A stretch of 64,000 bases of DNA. Origin: Cercospora beticola (lineage: Eukaryota; Ascomycota; Dothideomycetes; Mycosphaerellales; Mycosphaerellaceae). Under the pieces are notes generated by a model. The model saw nothing but the letters and a program-made list of their open reading frames with translations. It had not been told where the DNA came from and searched no databases. The stretch covers positions 1,116,001 through 1,180,000 of the forward strand of contig NC_088936.1 in the NCBI RefSeq assembly GCF_033473495.1, given 5' to 3'. A program made the position numbers and the translations under genes. This document shows positions 51,201 through 62,918 of the stretch, piece after piece; the stretch's first letter is position 1, and every line of letters starts with the position of its first letter.

Positions 51201-53941
51201 TGGAAGTGATTCTGCAAGAACTCCTCTTGTCGTTTGATAAGCTGTTCGCCATCCTTTTTAGGAATGATCTGAGCAAGCCTGTTACGGTCGGACGCCGGGC
51301 TATCTCCTTTTCTGATCGAAGGTATCGCGAATGGTAAGTCTGCACTATTAATTCCCTGCAAGCGCTGCAGCGTATCCTCGTCCAGAGGTTTGCCGGAGAA
51401 TGTGGGCTTGGCAGAGGCTTCTTGTGGCACGCCTGAAAGACCTAGTCCTGAACTGACGGGCGCTGGTTCTGCCCCGGTATTCGGCCCGCGAACGTACAGC
51501 TTTAGACTTCCATTTGGATCAGCAATGCGAGCCCTTGCGGCAAGCAACATGTCGCTGTTTAGCTCCTCCTCATGCTCCTCTTTGCCTGGAGAAGTGATGT
51601 GAATTGAAATCTCGTCGCTTTCGGGGATTCCAAGGTTATAGCAAATGACCATCCGCAGCTGTGCAGCATCTTCGACATCAGTAATATCAATAAGCCGGTA
51701 GTTCCAGCCATCAGGTGTGACAAACACGAATTTCTTGTCATCTTTCCTCGCAATAGGCCGGCCGCGCTGCGCTGCGACACTATCAGAGTCTGCGTGGATC
51801 TTGCCAGAGGATCGGTCGTTCAGTGAGACATCAGAACCCGCAACCAGCTGCCCATTCTTGTATACTCCAGGGCTCCTCGGACCGTGTTCATCCTCAGGTG
51901 AGGCGTGATCCGCGTCTTTGCCTTTGGCACCACGGCGAAACTTTGCCCACAGACCGCCACGATGCTCGCGGGCAGTCGCACTCTGTGGCGTATCTCGACT
52001 GCTACCACGTCCGCCATCAGATGGTGGCGGACGGTGGCTATCGAGACCTGTTCTGGGGGTGTACTCTTCACCATGCCCGTTACCTGACCTGTCGCTCATT
52101 GCGCTGATGCTCGTGCCTCGGAAGTGTCCGCCTACACCGCTGCTCGTTCGTGCGTGGCCATTTGGCTGTGGCCGCGCATTCGTCAAGCCAGGACTCTGCT
52201 GCGGGCTGGCTGCAACAGCTCCACTAGGTGAGTGATGTCGCTGCTTCAAGTCTCCCGCAGCTCCCAGAGCACTGCGAGACTCCGCACTCCGCTTCTGATC
52301 GTAGGAGTCGAGTGTGATTGATCGGAAACCCGCCGTATTCCCTTTCGTGATGTTAGGCATCCTCGCTCCCGGAGAGTCTTCTCCTCCACCGGCCGTGGAA
52401 GGCGTTGAGCCAAAGACTGTATTGTCGGTACGCGACATGCTTGGCGAGCTCTCCACGTTACCTTCTGTGCCTGCGCTTGTCGAATTTAGATTCTGCTGAG
52501 ACTCCCGTCGATTCGCCCGTAGAGGCAGACTCGCAGTGCTGCTGGTCGCCGCAGTGTGTGGTGTTCCTCCTCCACCACTCCTGATGACTTCTCGCACCAA
52601 TCTTCGCAACCTCTTCCCCTCGTCCCGCTCTTTTGCCTGGTCCCAGACAACTCCATTCGAAGTGCATTCTCTTGCGACTTGTGGGAGGATAGTGTGCGTC
52701 ATGAACCCAATATTTCTCTGTCCGCCGCTCCTGCCAATATCCAAAAAGGCACTGCCATGCACACCCAAATGCTGGAATGCTGCCTGCCACTCTTTCGAAA
52801 AGCTGTGCGCCACAAGCCATATCTGTATGCGATCTGCGGGCCAGTTCTGGTCCGCTGGAGAAGCAGGAGTATCGCCTGATGAAGAATGGTCGCGGTTGGT
52901 ACTCGTCAGGCCACTGCTGCTCTCAGCATGGTGACTGAAGGACGAATGAGAGAATGCCGTCCTCGCATCGTGAGCGGGTGATACATGCTGCTCTGTCTCT
53001 TTCGCTGGGGCAATCAAGGCTTTCGGTTTCCCTGTGGTTGGAGTAGGAGGAGGAAGGCTACTCTGCGGAGGGGCAGATGCTGCTAGTGGTGGCTGCTCCC
53101 GTTGCGCGTACGTCGAATACCATGACCTCTCTGCCGCATCCTGCTGGCTATAGAAGTTGTTGTATAGGGCTTGCGAATTGTTTTGCGTCGTGAAGTCTTC
53201 CGACCCTCCCCTGTAGTAACTCGGAGTGTGTTGGTGAGGCACTGGCACCGGCCTCGCGGGTTGATGTACTGGCGTCCTGCTATCGTGCAGAGGTGGAATG
53301 CCTACACCGGGACCAAAACTCTCTCCACCCGGTATGTACGTGGCCGATGTGAGAGGCTGATCTGGAGGAGGCATCGGTGGTAGCTGAAAGTACTCGGAAT
53401 ATGCACTCGGATCGTACGCTCGTGGTTCTTTGGGCTGGTTCTGGCTCGGCGCATAGCCGGGACGCAATTGATTCGAATAGCCATAACCCGAGGGCGGAGG
53501 AGGAGGAGGGTGAAAGGCACCTATAGGAGTCCGCAATTGTCCTGGAGGCGGAGGAGGCCATGGCATGCCTGGCTGCGATTGCGGCTGGAGAGGCGGAGGA
53601 GGCGGTGGGAAACCTCGCTGTCCGTCTGGCTGGCCATGCCTCGAGCCGGGCGGCGGCCATTGGTGCTGCTGCTGCCCATGGCCGCCGGGCGTGGACGGCT
53701 GCATTATTGGGTCGGCATAGGTATGTGCTCGAGCTCTTGGCGATGAAGCAAACGTCGCGCTCGGCGGGTAGGGTGAAGCGGATGGATGTGGTCGCAGCAG
53801 CTCATTCGCGGGGTGGTGTTGCGGGCTCTCGTACAGCAGCGAGCCGTCGGGGGCGGTGGGATAGTAGTACGGTGGTCCTCGAGATGGCGGAGGAGGGCTT
53901 TGGAGGTTGCTAGTCGAGCGCTGGCGCTGGCCTGCCAGCAT
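48215..53941 (-). CDS. BCK1: MAP kinase kinase kinase of the cell-wall integrity pathway (Bck1/Mkh1 type)
   Basis: 1887 aa from a large exon 48396-53941 and a short terminal exon 48215-48332; the 63-bp intron is needed to add the end of the kinase, IDPGERPTADTLL. The first 360 residues are Pro, Gln and Ser-rich. A SAM-like domain (about 365-455, from WPADRIQIWLVAHSFSKEW) and a Ras-association-like segment (about 733-815, KKFVFVTPDGWNYRL) follow, then a long disordered middle. The kinase covers about 1573-1870: P-loop GKGTFG, Lys1604 in AVKQVEV, HRDLKADN with Asp1705, DFG at 1723-1725 and QGSVFWMAPE. The kinase sequence fits Bck1 rather than Ste11. Family members act between Pkc1 and Mkk1/2 in wall stress, and in several plant pathogens they are needed for virulence. 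Confidence 0.93.
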
Positions 53942-55739
53942 AATGCCGATACCCTGGTACCTCGTCCACTGGGGAAGCAGAGCTGCATGCAGGCGGCGCT
54001 TACAGAATCCCGCTCACCACTCGTGCCTCGACGAAGGACTTCACCGACTGTACACGTCGCTGTCGTCCACCGCTCCGCTGGCAGCCGGCGGCGCGTTGAC
54101 TGATCAATGGGCAGCGATGGCAGCGTCGTGCAGATGCAATTTCTCCCAATGCCCTCACCCCGGTCGTTGCCTCCCCAGCGCTCTTTGTTCTGGGCCCCCA
54201 CTCCGCGCATCAGCCACGCGCACGACCAACCGGAGTTGTCGAAGCAGTCGTATTGATCGCAATATCGCTGGAATCGGTGTCGTTCGCATATAAGACACAG
54301 CTCAGGCTCAGACAACGACTGAGGATGCGGAGAAGCTGCTACTGAATCGCGTCTGCATCTCCCAAACTGAAGCCCGTTTCCTATAGAACCTCTCCACGTA
54401 CACACGACTCACATAATCAACGCACCAGCCACAGCAGCAGCCGTCCCCATGCCGGCGATCCTTTTGGGCAAATGGCCTGCGGCTCGATGCGATGGGACGA
54501 CGTAGGGCCCGTCTCCACCCTACGTTATGCTTTCGTATCTCTTCTTGCTCGTCACCCAGCCACGCGAGCGACACCTGTACGCGTTTCACAATCACCAGCA
54601 CCACCGGAGAATGCGATCATCTCGCACAGTCATCACTACCGGACACAATGAGACACCATGATCCCCGCCCACGTGGCAGCCTACACGCAGCAATGAAAAT
54701 CAAGCCAAGCGGGACATTTTCTCACTCATCCGTGCTGCGATCATCCTCATCTCCAGAATTGCAGTCGCCAAAGAACGTCTTCTTCCTCGTCTGCATGCAG
54801 CGCACTTTCTGTCACTTGTTCGGCACACGCCGTGCTCGCACCCTGGTAATCCTTTACTATACCCTCAACGTTCGCGCCGTTTCATCTAACGAGTCGGCCA
54901 GGACGCCTCCCTCCGCATCGCAGGCTCTGTGAGATGTACCCCTGGTTCTGTGACATCTCCATGTCGTTATCGTCGTCGCGGACGAAGGCTCGACCAGCAG
55001 TTCATACTTCCCACCACCTGCGAGTCCTAGCGAGTTGACAAGGCTCAATAGTCTCTCGCCAATAGTTGTACTGCGATCTGATGCGTTCTACGATCTACAC
55101 CGGACGTGTCTTGGTCTGTCTGAAGTCCGATGTTCATCGTCAAGCCTTCTGTCCTCGAAGTCTAGAATCTACCGCAACGCTGACGCAGCAGTAGGGTAGG
55201 GACAGACAGGCCAAAAACACACAAAGTTCGAACATGAGCTAGCGTGCCAGCAATATTCAGAGCTGTCTGTCCACAGGGCAGAGAGACATCGAGCGTTTAG
55301 CACATCATTGTATGGTACAGCCCGACCAATGCAGCACATCTACCAATTGAATATTGTCATGACTTCCTCCCTGCAGAGCAGTGAGCGCTAGCATAGAGGC
55401 GGTAGAAGGAATACATGCTGCCATTGATCTGTTACACGGCGTGCCTGAGCGCATGGACAACCAATAGGTTCAGAACAAGATTTCCACCTTGGACATCGAG
55501 ATTGTCCTCCTACAACGCCCAGACGGACGTCGTCAACTGGATCATCAGCAGTCTCCTGCTTGAATTCCGCCAAAAATGATCTTCGAATATCAAGCCAAGG
55601 AGACCGCTTTTTTTTTCTCTCTCAGAGAGCTTCGGGTATCCACGCACTTCTCTGCCAAAATGACACTTAGCATCGCGAGCAAAGCATTGCACTGCTGTAT
55701 TCGCCACGCCTCACTAACGCCACTCCTCTATCACTTCTC
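53942..55739. other. Intergenic region upstream of the MAPKKK gene
   Basis: 1.8 kb. The left part should be the MAPKKK promoter and leader. The plus-strand frame 54492-54932 (146 codons) lacks any domain and is not accepted. A poly-T/CT tract lies near 55607-55625. Confidence 0.5.
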
Positions 55740-57152
55740 TCAGTCCGACCCTATCGCCTCCTTTCGCCATCGCTCACGAATGAGAGCCCGCTCTTCCGCC
55801 AGCCGCCTGTGAATCGATTTTCGTGGTGCCAGAATCTCAGACTCCTGTCGCTCGTCTTCTTCATCCTGATTCCACCATGTGTCATTAGAAACCGCACGAT
55901 TTATGGCTTCGGCGATGTTATATTTTTCAGCCAGAGTTGCTGAAGTTGGCGAGATAATGTGCTCTTGCTCAGTTGGAGGAGGCGGCGAAGGCGGAGGGGC
56001 GAATTGATCCTGCTCAGTCCGCGTCGGCTGCATATTGACTGCAGTGAATGATGTCTTTTGGTACGGACGACGAGATTCGTGGTCCTTTCTGGCGATTTCA
56101 CCGCTGACCGCGTCGTAATTGTAGGACCCAGATATCGGACTACGTGTTAAGGCATGCTGATACGCAAATGCAGCACGCGTGTAGGAGTCCGGACGGCTGT
56201 GCAGCTGCGATGATGGATCCGGCTCTGTCACCTTTGGTGCAGGTTGTGCGGTATGTTGCGCTCGCGTCCTGCTCGAGGCAGCAGTGTTGTTCACTGGCGT
56301 CCAGCGCGACCACTGAACCTCCCTGAAGCCATCGAAACCATCGCTCCGCTGTGGCACCGGTGGCCATGGACGAGAACGAATTCTGGCGTCGTAACTTCTC
56401 GGTGACGATGGCGGTGACCGGCGCACGGAATCCGCATGCTCTTCGATGTAGTATGTAGGATACCTCGAGAAATCCAGTATTGGTGAGGGCGATCGAGGCA
56501 GTGCTTGGTTTCTGACTCTATACCCGCGAGTCGCCTGTCTAGGCGAAAGCGAGCGAGAACGAGACCGCCTTCTTGTCGCCGTCGTCACAACGGTGTCGGC
56601 GTCTACCTCTCTCCGACCACCAGATCGTGGCGAAGCGTAGTGCGTAGCGTACAAGCCTCGTCCTGAGTCTAGGCGATGAGATCCGGCATCTGTTGCGTCA
56701 GTGCCACGAGGCTTCGAGACATCGTAGTTGTGTGGCGCACGCTCTGAGCTTGTCAAATCTACGTGCGTTATGTTCTTGGCTGGCAGTCCCATCAACTTGC
56801 GACTTTCATCTTCGTTGATCTGTTCGAAAGTGACGACATCTCCTGTGAGATCAGCATATTCTCGGCCTACGCGAGTTATGATCTGATTTCGCGACTCTCG
56901 TGGCAGAGTCTCTGTTCGGCCTTGCATCGTTGGCCCCGCTTCTCTCATAAGCCTGCGTCGCTCTTGCTGGGTTTCTGAATATCGGTCAGTAGTCTGAGAG
57001 GAGGCGTAGTCACTATGCATTGCGAAAGAGTTTTGTGATCTGTATTGAATGCGTTTGAGTGGATTTGCCTTGTGACGTGTGATACGAGGAAGCAGTTTGC
57101 TGGCTCTGGATGTGCGCGGAACTCGAATATTGGAGTCCAACATATTCGCCAT
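55740..57152 (-). CDS. Disordered Arg/Ser/Pro-rich protein of unknown function
   Basis: 470 aa in one open frame from ATG 57152; an internal ATG at residue 45 (MHSDYAS) is another possible start. The composition is polar throughout. A helical stretch TQQERRRLMREAG and a conserved-looking block NQIITRVGREYADLTGDVVTFEQINEDESRKLMGLP (about 90-125) may be the functional core. An RS-like patch RRRSRSRSLSP lies near 195. Near the C-terminus is a helix SATLAEKYNIAEAINRAVSNDTWWNQ, then a very charged amphipathic helix ending RALIRERWRKEAI. No family is recognised. The upstream 1.6 kb separates it from the divergent Zn2Cys6 gene. Confidence 0.6.
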   Translation of the reverse strand: MANMLDSNIRVPRTSRASKLLPRITRHKANPLKRIQYRSQNSFAMHSDYASSQTTDRYSETQQERRRLMREAGPTMQGRTETLPRESRNQIITRVGREYADLTGDVVTFEQINEDESRKLMGLPAKNITHVDLTSSERAPHNYDVSKPRGTDATDAGSHRLDSGRGLYATHYASPRSGGRREVDADTVVTTATRRRSRSRSLSPRQATRGYRVRNQALPRSPSPILDFSRYPTYYIEEHADSVRRSPPSSPRSYDARIRSRPWPPVPQRSDGFDGFREVQWSRWTPVNNTAASSRTRAQHTAQPAPKVTEPDPSSQLHSRPDSYTRAAFAYQHALTRSPISGSYNYDAVSGEIARKDHESRRPYQKTSFTAVNMQPTRTEQDQFAPPPSPPPPTEQEHIISPTSATLAEKYNIAEAINRAVSNDTWWNQDEEDERQESEILAPRKSIHRRLAEERALIRERWRKEAIGSD

Positions 57153-58776
57153 GTCGGTACGAATTTATTGTGGTAACTTTTGAGCTTCCCGATGAATTTG
57201 TGCCTGTGTGGAGATAGGCGACTGCAAGTATCGTGTCAAAGTACGGTATTTGCATCTTAGTTCTGGATGGTTCTGCCTTGTGAGCAAGTGATTGCTCGTT
57301 AGCAACTACTGCCCTTGCCATCATCTGCTTTGGTAAATAGTGAATAGAGGCGTGGAGGAGTCTCGCGAACTTTCGCCAAGACACGAAGGAGATAGCTGCA
57401 CTTGCTCGTTGTGGTAGGCGACCCGCTTCCGATCTGCTGAATGGCTACAATATGCAGTAGATGAAGCTGGCAGTTGCTAAGATAAGGTCAGTAGCGGCTA
57501 ATTTTGTTTCAATCATGATGCTGGCCTTCTCCAGTGTTCAGGTTTAGGTGGGCAGGGACTTGTGTATCAAAACCTTGCTTTGACTAACTGCAACAAAGCT
57601 CGGGCCCGACCTCGCCTCTGGACTAAAGAGATGTTGACTGCAGGCAGTTTCAAGACGGCGTCAGAGAAGGTCGAGAAGCATTCGAGAAATGAGGCTCAGC
57701 TTCAAGGGACAGCGGAGGCGTGTCTTCGGCTTTTTGGTCTCACTGCAGATGAGGTTTCTTGGCTTGGTCGGTGGTCGCTATCAGCATTCACCGCGCCGAG
57801 GTGGCTGCTCGAGACGAGATGTTGCGATCCTGGTCCTCGATCTTGAAGTTGTAACGCTGTGGATTACTATTCAGATAGCTATCATTACTGTATTGGAAGT
57901 TGAGTTTGCAATTCGGGTGTTGAGCCGGGTATGTCGTGCAGGGTGGCGTGCTCGCAAGAGGCTTGAGGCTTCATAGGGCATGGCGATCTGCGATAGAGGA
58001 TGAGGTCTGCAGTGTAACAGGTGTGGGTAAGCAGGCATGTCTGCGAAGGGCGGTCTATGCGTTTCTGGAGCCGGCAGGACTGTACAGTATCCCGTGAGGC
58101 AGAGATGCGCAGAACGTACGGCTGTGGGTGACTGGAAATGGGCATTGCACGATGATTGCGGCATCGCGACGATTCATCAATGCTTGGAACGCACGGCCTG
58201 TCCTGCTCGAATATGGCCAGCGGCGGTGCAGGGCGGTGCAGGATGCGGCCAGATCCGGCCCATTCGTTGGTCTGCTGGAGGAAGATGACATATCCCGACC
58301 GTGCGCCTCGATCCTGTCCGCAATTCGAACGCTCACCACCTGCCCCAGCACTAGTTAAGATCGATCTTGCAGATGGTCCCGCCGCGGTGGAGTCTTAAAA
58401 GCCCGCACACCGCACATCTCGAGTGAGATTGGGTGGTTGTGAATCGCACCTGATCGGCGTGCATCTCGTTCCTGCGAGCGCCGGCGTGAAAGAGGAGAAA
58501 AGCGGCGCTGTGTTCCTCCGGCCCATCGCATTGGCGTCCGCTAGACCTCAACCACCACCTCACGCGCTTGATACACCACTGACGACGACGACAACCCAAG
58601 AACGGGTACCTGGAAGAAGTCGCGTGCATAGGTCGAGCTACGCGTGGTTCCTGCTACCTACAGTACCGCGGGAACGCCCCTACTTATTATATGCGAACCA
58701 AGACATCTCGCATCGGTACTCGTTCGGCCGTAAAGCAAGCAGGCAGGCACACGCCAGCCAGACATCTCCTGCCAAA
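57153..58776. other. Divergent intergenic region
   Basis: 1.6 kb without a supported gene; short overlapping frames on both strands only. Confidence 0.5.
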
Positions 58777-61612
58777 ATGGATCACTGGATGTATGCACCA
58801 GCCAATAGCGCAACAGGCGCCCATACTACTTCGTCGGCGACACACCGCTCTGCAGACAACGGCACTTCGACCAATTACTCCGCTATTCAAGCCGCGACAT
58901 ATCGAGATTCGACCTCACCAGCAGAAACTTCGCCCAAATCTTCCAACGCTGCGCCAAGGATACGGAGGCGGAATCGCCAGATCACATCATGTCTCGAGTG
59001 CCGCAGACGCAAGCTCAAGGTAGGCTGGTATGCCATAATCTGTTGCAATGCTCGCTAACCACGCCATGCGACCTGCAGTGCGACAAGCAAGCACCATGTG
59101 TCAACTGTACACGATTTCGCAGAGATTGCCTGTATCTGGCCCCTGCCACGGATCCTCAGTCCCAGCAGAAACTAGCTGAGATCAAGGAGAAAATGGGCGT
59201 GCTAGAGAAAAACCTCGAAAGAGAGGTCGCAGCCCAAACGCAAAAGGGTCACTTGGGTGGCGGCAAAGTCACCAAGCTCACTCCGGAAGAGATCAGGGCT
59301 CAAGAGGAAGCCGACGAAGAAGAAGTCAACGAAGACGAAGACAATCTGGAACCAACCCCACTAGCCACACAGGATAATGTCTACGAAGACAACGACGACG
59401 ACGAGCTCATGGATCTGGGTGTGCAGATGGGCAAGATGCGCATCTCAGAACGGATCGGAGGCTGGATCCGTCCGAAGCTTGTCGACGAGATCACCGACAC
59501 TCTTGAAGACGTGAAAGCAGGCAAGTCGCGCTTCTCAGGAACGCCATTGGTCAAAGATCACCGAGACTTGCGGCCAGGCATGGGGCCCAAAATCCAGGCG
59601 ACCCCCAAGTCCTTTATTGGCCCTGGTCCCGACTACATCGCCCCCGCCTCGAGTTTCTTCTTTCCTGGCACGAATATGAGCACCAGTCTCGTTGATTACC
59701 TGCCGAGCAAGAGTGCTGCGGATCAGTTGGTGGCGCGATATTGGCATGCAGTGCACCACATGTGCAAAATCGTGCACCGACCAACATTCGAGCAGCAATA
59801 CACTCAATTCTGGTCCCAGATCATGACAGGTACGGAGCCTGTCGCTTCGATTCAAGCCATCGTCTTTGCTGCAATGTTCACTGCTGCTGTGAGCATGTCA
59901 AACGGGCAGGTAGCGCAGAGGTTCGGCACATCGAAGAATACTCTTATAGACAGTCTGCGATCTGGAACAGAGTTTGCACTCGCCAAAGCGAACTTCTTGA
60001 GGACGACCAGAGTAGATACGATGCAAGCCTTTGTGATGTATCTGATACCTCTCGTGAGAGCGGAGGTGTCCAGAGCACACTCTGCACTAGTAGGTACCGC
60101 TATTCGACTCGCAGAATGCATGGGCTTGCATCGGGATGGCACACATTACTCCATGACACCGGTAGAAGTGCAGGTCCGCCGTCTGATATGGCATCAGCTT
60201 TGTTTCTTGGACATGAGAACCTGCGAGGCAACTGGTCCTCGACCGCAAATTCGCGCCGAAGACTACGATACTAAAATGCCATGGAACGTGGACGATGCAG
60301 ACCTGATCGGGGAATACCCTGTAACGGAAGACCGTGACTACTGGACCGACACAACCTTTGAGCGCATACGTGCAGAATGTCAAGAAATGCGCCGAAGGGT
60401 CTGGTATGATATCGTGGCCGTGGATAAGAGGAAGAAGTCGCTCACATCCGTACTGGTCAAAATACAGAAATTCATCACAAGCACAAGAGAGAAGTATCTT
60501 CCCATGCTCGACAATGCGATGCCATTGCAGCGGGTGGCGGTTTTGATGCTGAACACCATGCACGGAGGGCTGCATCTGCAGGTTTTGCACCGCTACCTTT
60601 TCAGTACCACACAACGCATGCCTGATCGATTGAGGCAGGTCCTCATCGAGGCGGGGCTGAATCAAATGGAGTGCTCTGTGGAATGGGAAAAGAGACCTGA
60701 TTTGGCACCCTGGCTATGGTATCGAGGCGCATTCAATCAATATCACGCGGCACTGCTATTGTTGGTTGAAGTCTATGCATACCCTATGCGGAAAGAAGCA
60801 TCAAGGATATGGACATGTCTGGACTTCATATTCGAGGTCCCTTCACATCTAGCGCCGAAGCAGAAAGCGGAGCTCATATTGACGGACCTGAGGGATCGCA
60901 TGGAGACATTCCACCAAACTCGCAAAATGAAAGTCTCGAATCAGATGCAACAGCGTACTGGCGGCGGAGAGAAACCTCACGGGCGGGTCCCAAGTGGCGT
61001 GAGCAACGACTCTGGTGTGCACGTGCAGCAACAGAATGACGGGATTACAGGTGTGATGGCGGTCTCTTTCCCACCCCAAAACTTTTCGCCGCCACCAGTT
61101 CAGCCAGATTCACAGTCGAGCGAAAGCGGAAGCAGGCATGGTAGCGTAGGAGCTCAAGCACAACCTCAGCAGCCCCAGAGCACGGATGTCGACATGCAGG
61201 AGATCGATTGGGTAAGTCTACCAGAGCTGAACCGCTTCAAAGTACACCAAGTCACTAACATCCTGTGCAGGCCGAATGGGAGAAAGTGTTCAATCCCGCC
61301 ATCTACACAGGAGATCTCGACGTTCCAAACTTCGACATGGCCAATTTCACAGGAGCCGGCTTCACGGGTCAACCTCTCGATAATTACGGCTACAGCACAA
61401 TGGCGGCTTCCAACATCAACGCCATCGGCAATGCGAGCTACGCAGCTCCGAGAGCAGATGCGAGCTTCGATGGCACCTTTCGCGCTCCCAGCGTGGCCGA
61501 TATGGCTGACGTGAACCTGTCTGGAGGGCCGACTTTACTGCCGACGCTGAGTTGGCAGAAGCAACGAGAACAATATGAACGGCAATTTAGACCGAATGCT
61601 GGAGGATATTAG
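58777..61612 (+). CDS. Zn2Cys6 transcription factor with Fungal_trans domain
   Basis: 905 aa from exons 58777-59019, 59079-61211 and 61271-61612; two phase-0 introns of 59 bp each. The zinc cluster is Cys72, 75, 82, 88, 91 and 98 (CX2CX6CX5CX2CX6C), and the first intron falls immediately before Cys82. A dimerisation-like helix follows (KLAEIKEKMGVLEKNLEREV, about 111-130), then an acidic stretch. The Fungal_trans domain spans about 310-570, with YWHAVHHMCKIVHRPTFEQQY, AIRLAECMGLHRDG and RRLIWHQLCFLDMRTCEATGPRP. The C-terminal 200 residues are Gln, Asn and Ser-rich, typical of an activation region. Target genes cannot be inferred from the neighbours. Confidence 0.9.
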
Positions 61613-62136
61613 GAAACATGTACGGGCAGTACCGGCTCGCAATTCTGTTTCGCGATGTGTATGAATCTTCTTTCTCCTGCGTGCGCTGGTCGCAGAGACT
61701 TCGTATTGCAATACCCATTTTCCACCGTCATCTCCCCTTCTTCCACGCCGATGCAGTCAAGGCAGATGTTTTACCCCAAATCGGTGCAACAAGCAGCTCT
61801 GGCCATAAATCTTGGGCCACTTTCAATGTGCAGCAACGGCGGCGGTGAATCCTCTTCCCTCCCAGAGCGACGACACTCTTTGTTGCGGACAGAGCGCAGC
61901 ACGCGCGGTCAGCCTGTACCAAAGCTCGTCTACCAGATTCTGTCGACTTTGTGGGTGAGCACCCTTTTGGGTAGAGCTCTCGTGTTTCGCAAGTCGCCGA
62001 ATATGGACTTGACTGCTTCTCCATCGGCTCGTTGCCTCCTACCGCTTCTCAAAGCTCCTGCTTCCGCGGATGCCTATTTCTCAAGTTGCCCTTCTATTCC
62101 TTCTTGACCATTTCAAAACCCGCTTCCCTGTTCCAC
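61613..62136. other. Convergent intergenic region
   Basis: 3' flanks of the Zn2Cys6 and NTF2-like genes; no further feature supported. Confidence 0.5.
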
Positions 62137-62918
62137 TCAGCCTTCGTCGTCCTTCTCCTTGCCAGCCTCCGGCTTGCCATCTCTCTGAATGCAATCTTTC
62201 TGGTTCTGATCCTTCTGCTTTCCACAAGTATGAGAATAACAATCCGATCCATCTAACCCTCTCATAACCGAAGCATTATAATACTGCCACCTCCCATCCC
62301 GATGCATCCATTCCACGACCGAAACCGATTGCCTTCGCACATTCGCTGGTCGGCCTTTGACAGATAAGAGGCAGAATACTACAACCATATATCAGTCCTC
62401 ACTTCTCTCAGTGGCCAAAAGACAAATCTCTTTCCCGCCGCGCTCTCTCCACAATCCAAGATCCTCAGCCCCAATAGAAGAAGAAGTAAGATGAAGCACT
62501 CACCAATCGCATACCCCAACCTCTCATCCACATCCGCACTAACATCTACCACATCAATATGATACTCCGGATTCGCCTGCGTCACCGCTCGAAATTCATC
62601 TTCTTCGGCCTCATAACTATTCGATTTCGGTAACTCATCAATGTCTCCCTTGTAATTATTCGCGACAAGCTTCTTCGTCGCGGCGAAGGACCGATTGTTG
62701 ATTGACAAAATTACAGCGCGAGAGAGCCTTTCGAGTTCTTGGGCCGCCGGGGAGGGCGTGGGTCTTGTCGTGGACGAGGAGGAGCTTTTGCGTGTGAAAG
62801 GGTTTGGGGTTGGAAGTTTTGTGGGAGCGGAGCACGATAGAAATTGTGGTGAAGGATGGTGGTTGGCGTTGAAACTGTGGTTCGAGTTTGGGAGGAGGAT
62901 CTGGAGGGATGTGGTCAT
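62137..62918 (-). CDS. NTF2/SnoaL-like protein
   Basis: 218 aa from exons 62504-62918 and 62137-62378; the 125-bp intron splits a Val codon in GYAIVFCLLS. The N-terminal 60 residues are Ser/Thr/Pro-rich and may be a transit or disordered leader. The fold begins at ELERLSRAVILSINNRSFAATKKLVANNYKGDID, continues with YHIDVVDVSADVDERLGYAIVFCLLSVKG, and ends with SVVEWMHRDGRWQYYNASVMRGL. That is the helix, helix, curved beta-sheet layout of NTF2/SnoaL-like proteins, with the final strand pattern W..RDGRW. Such small domains can be enzymes or carriers, so no function is assigned. The C-terminal 35 residues are charged. Confidence 0.65.

Noticed and set aside
54492..54932. 146-codon plus-strand frame upstream of the MAPKKK gene
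   Set aside because: No motif, Ser/Arg/Thr-rich random composition and no start context.
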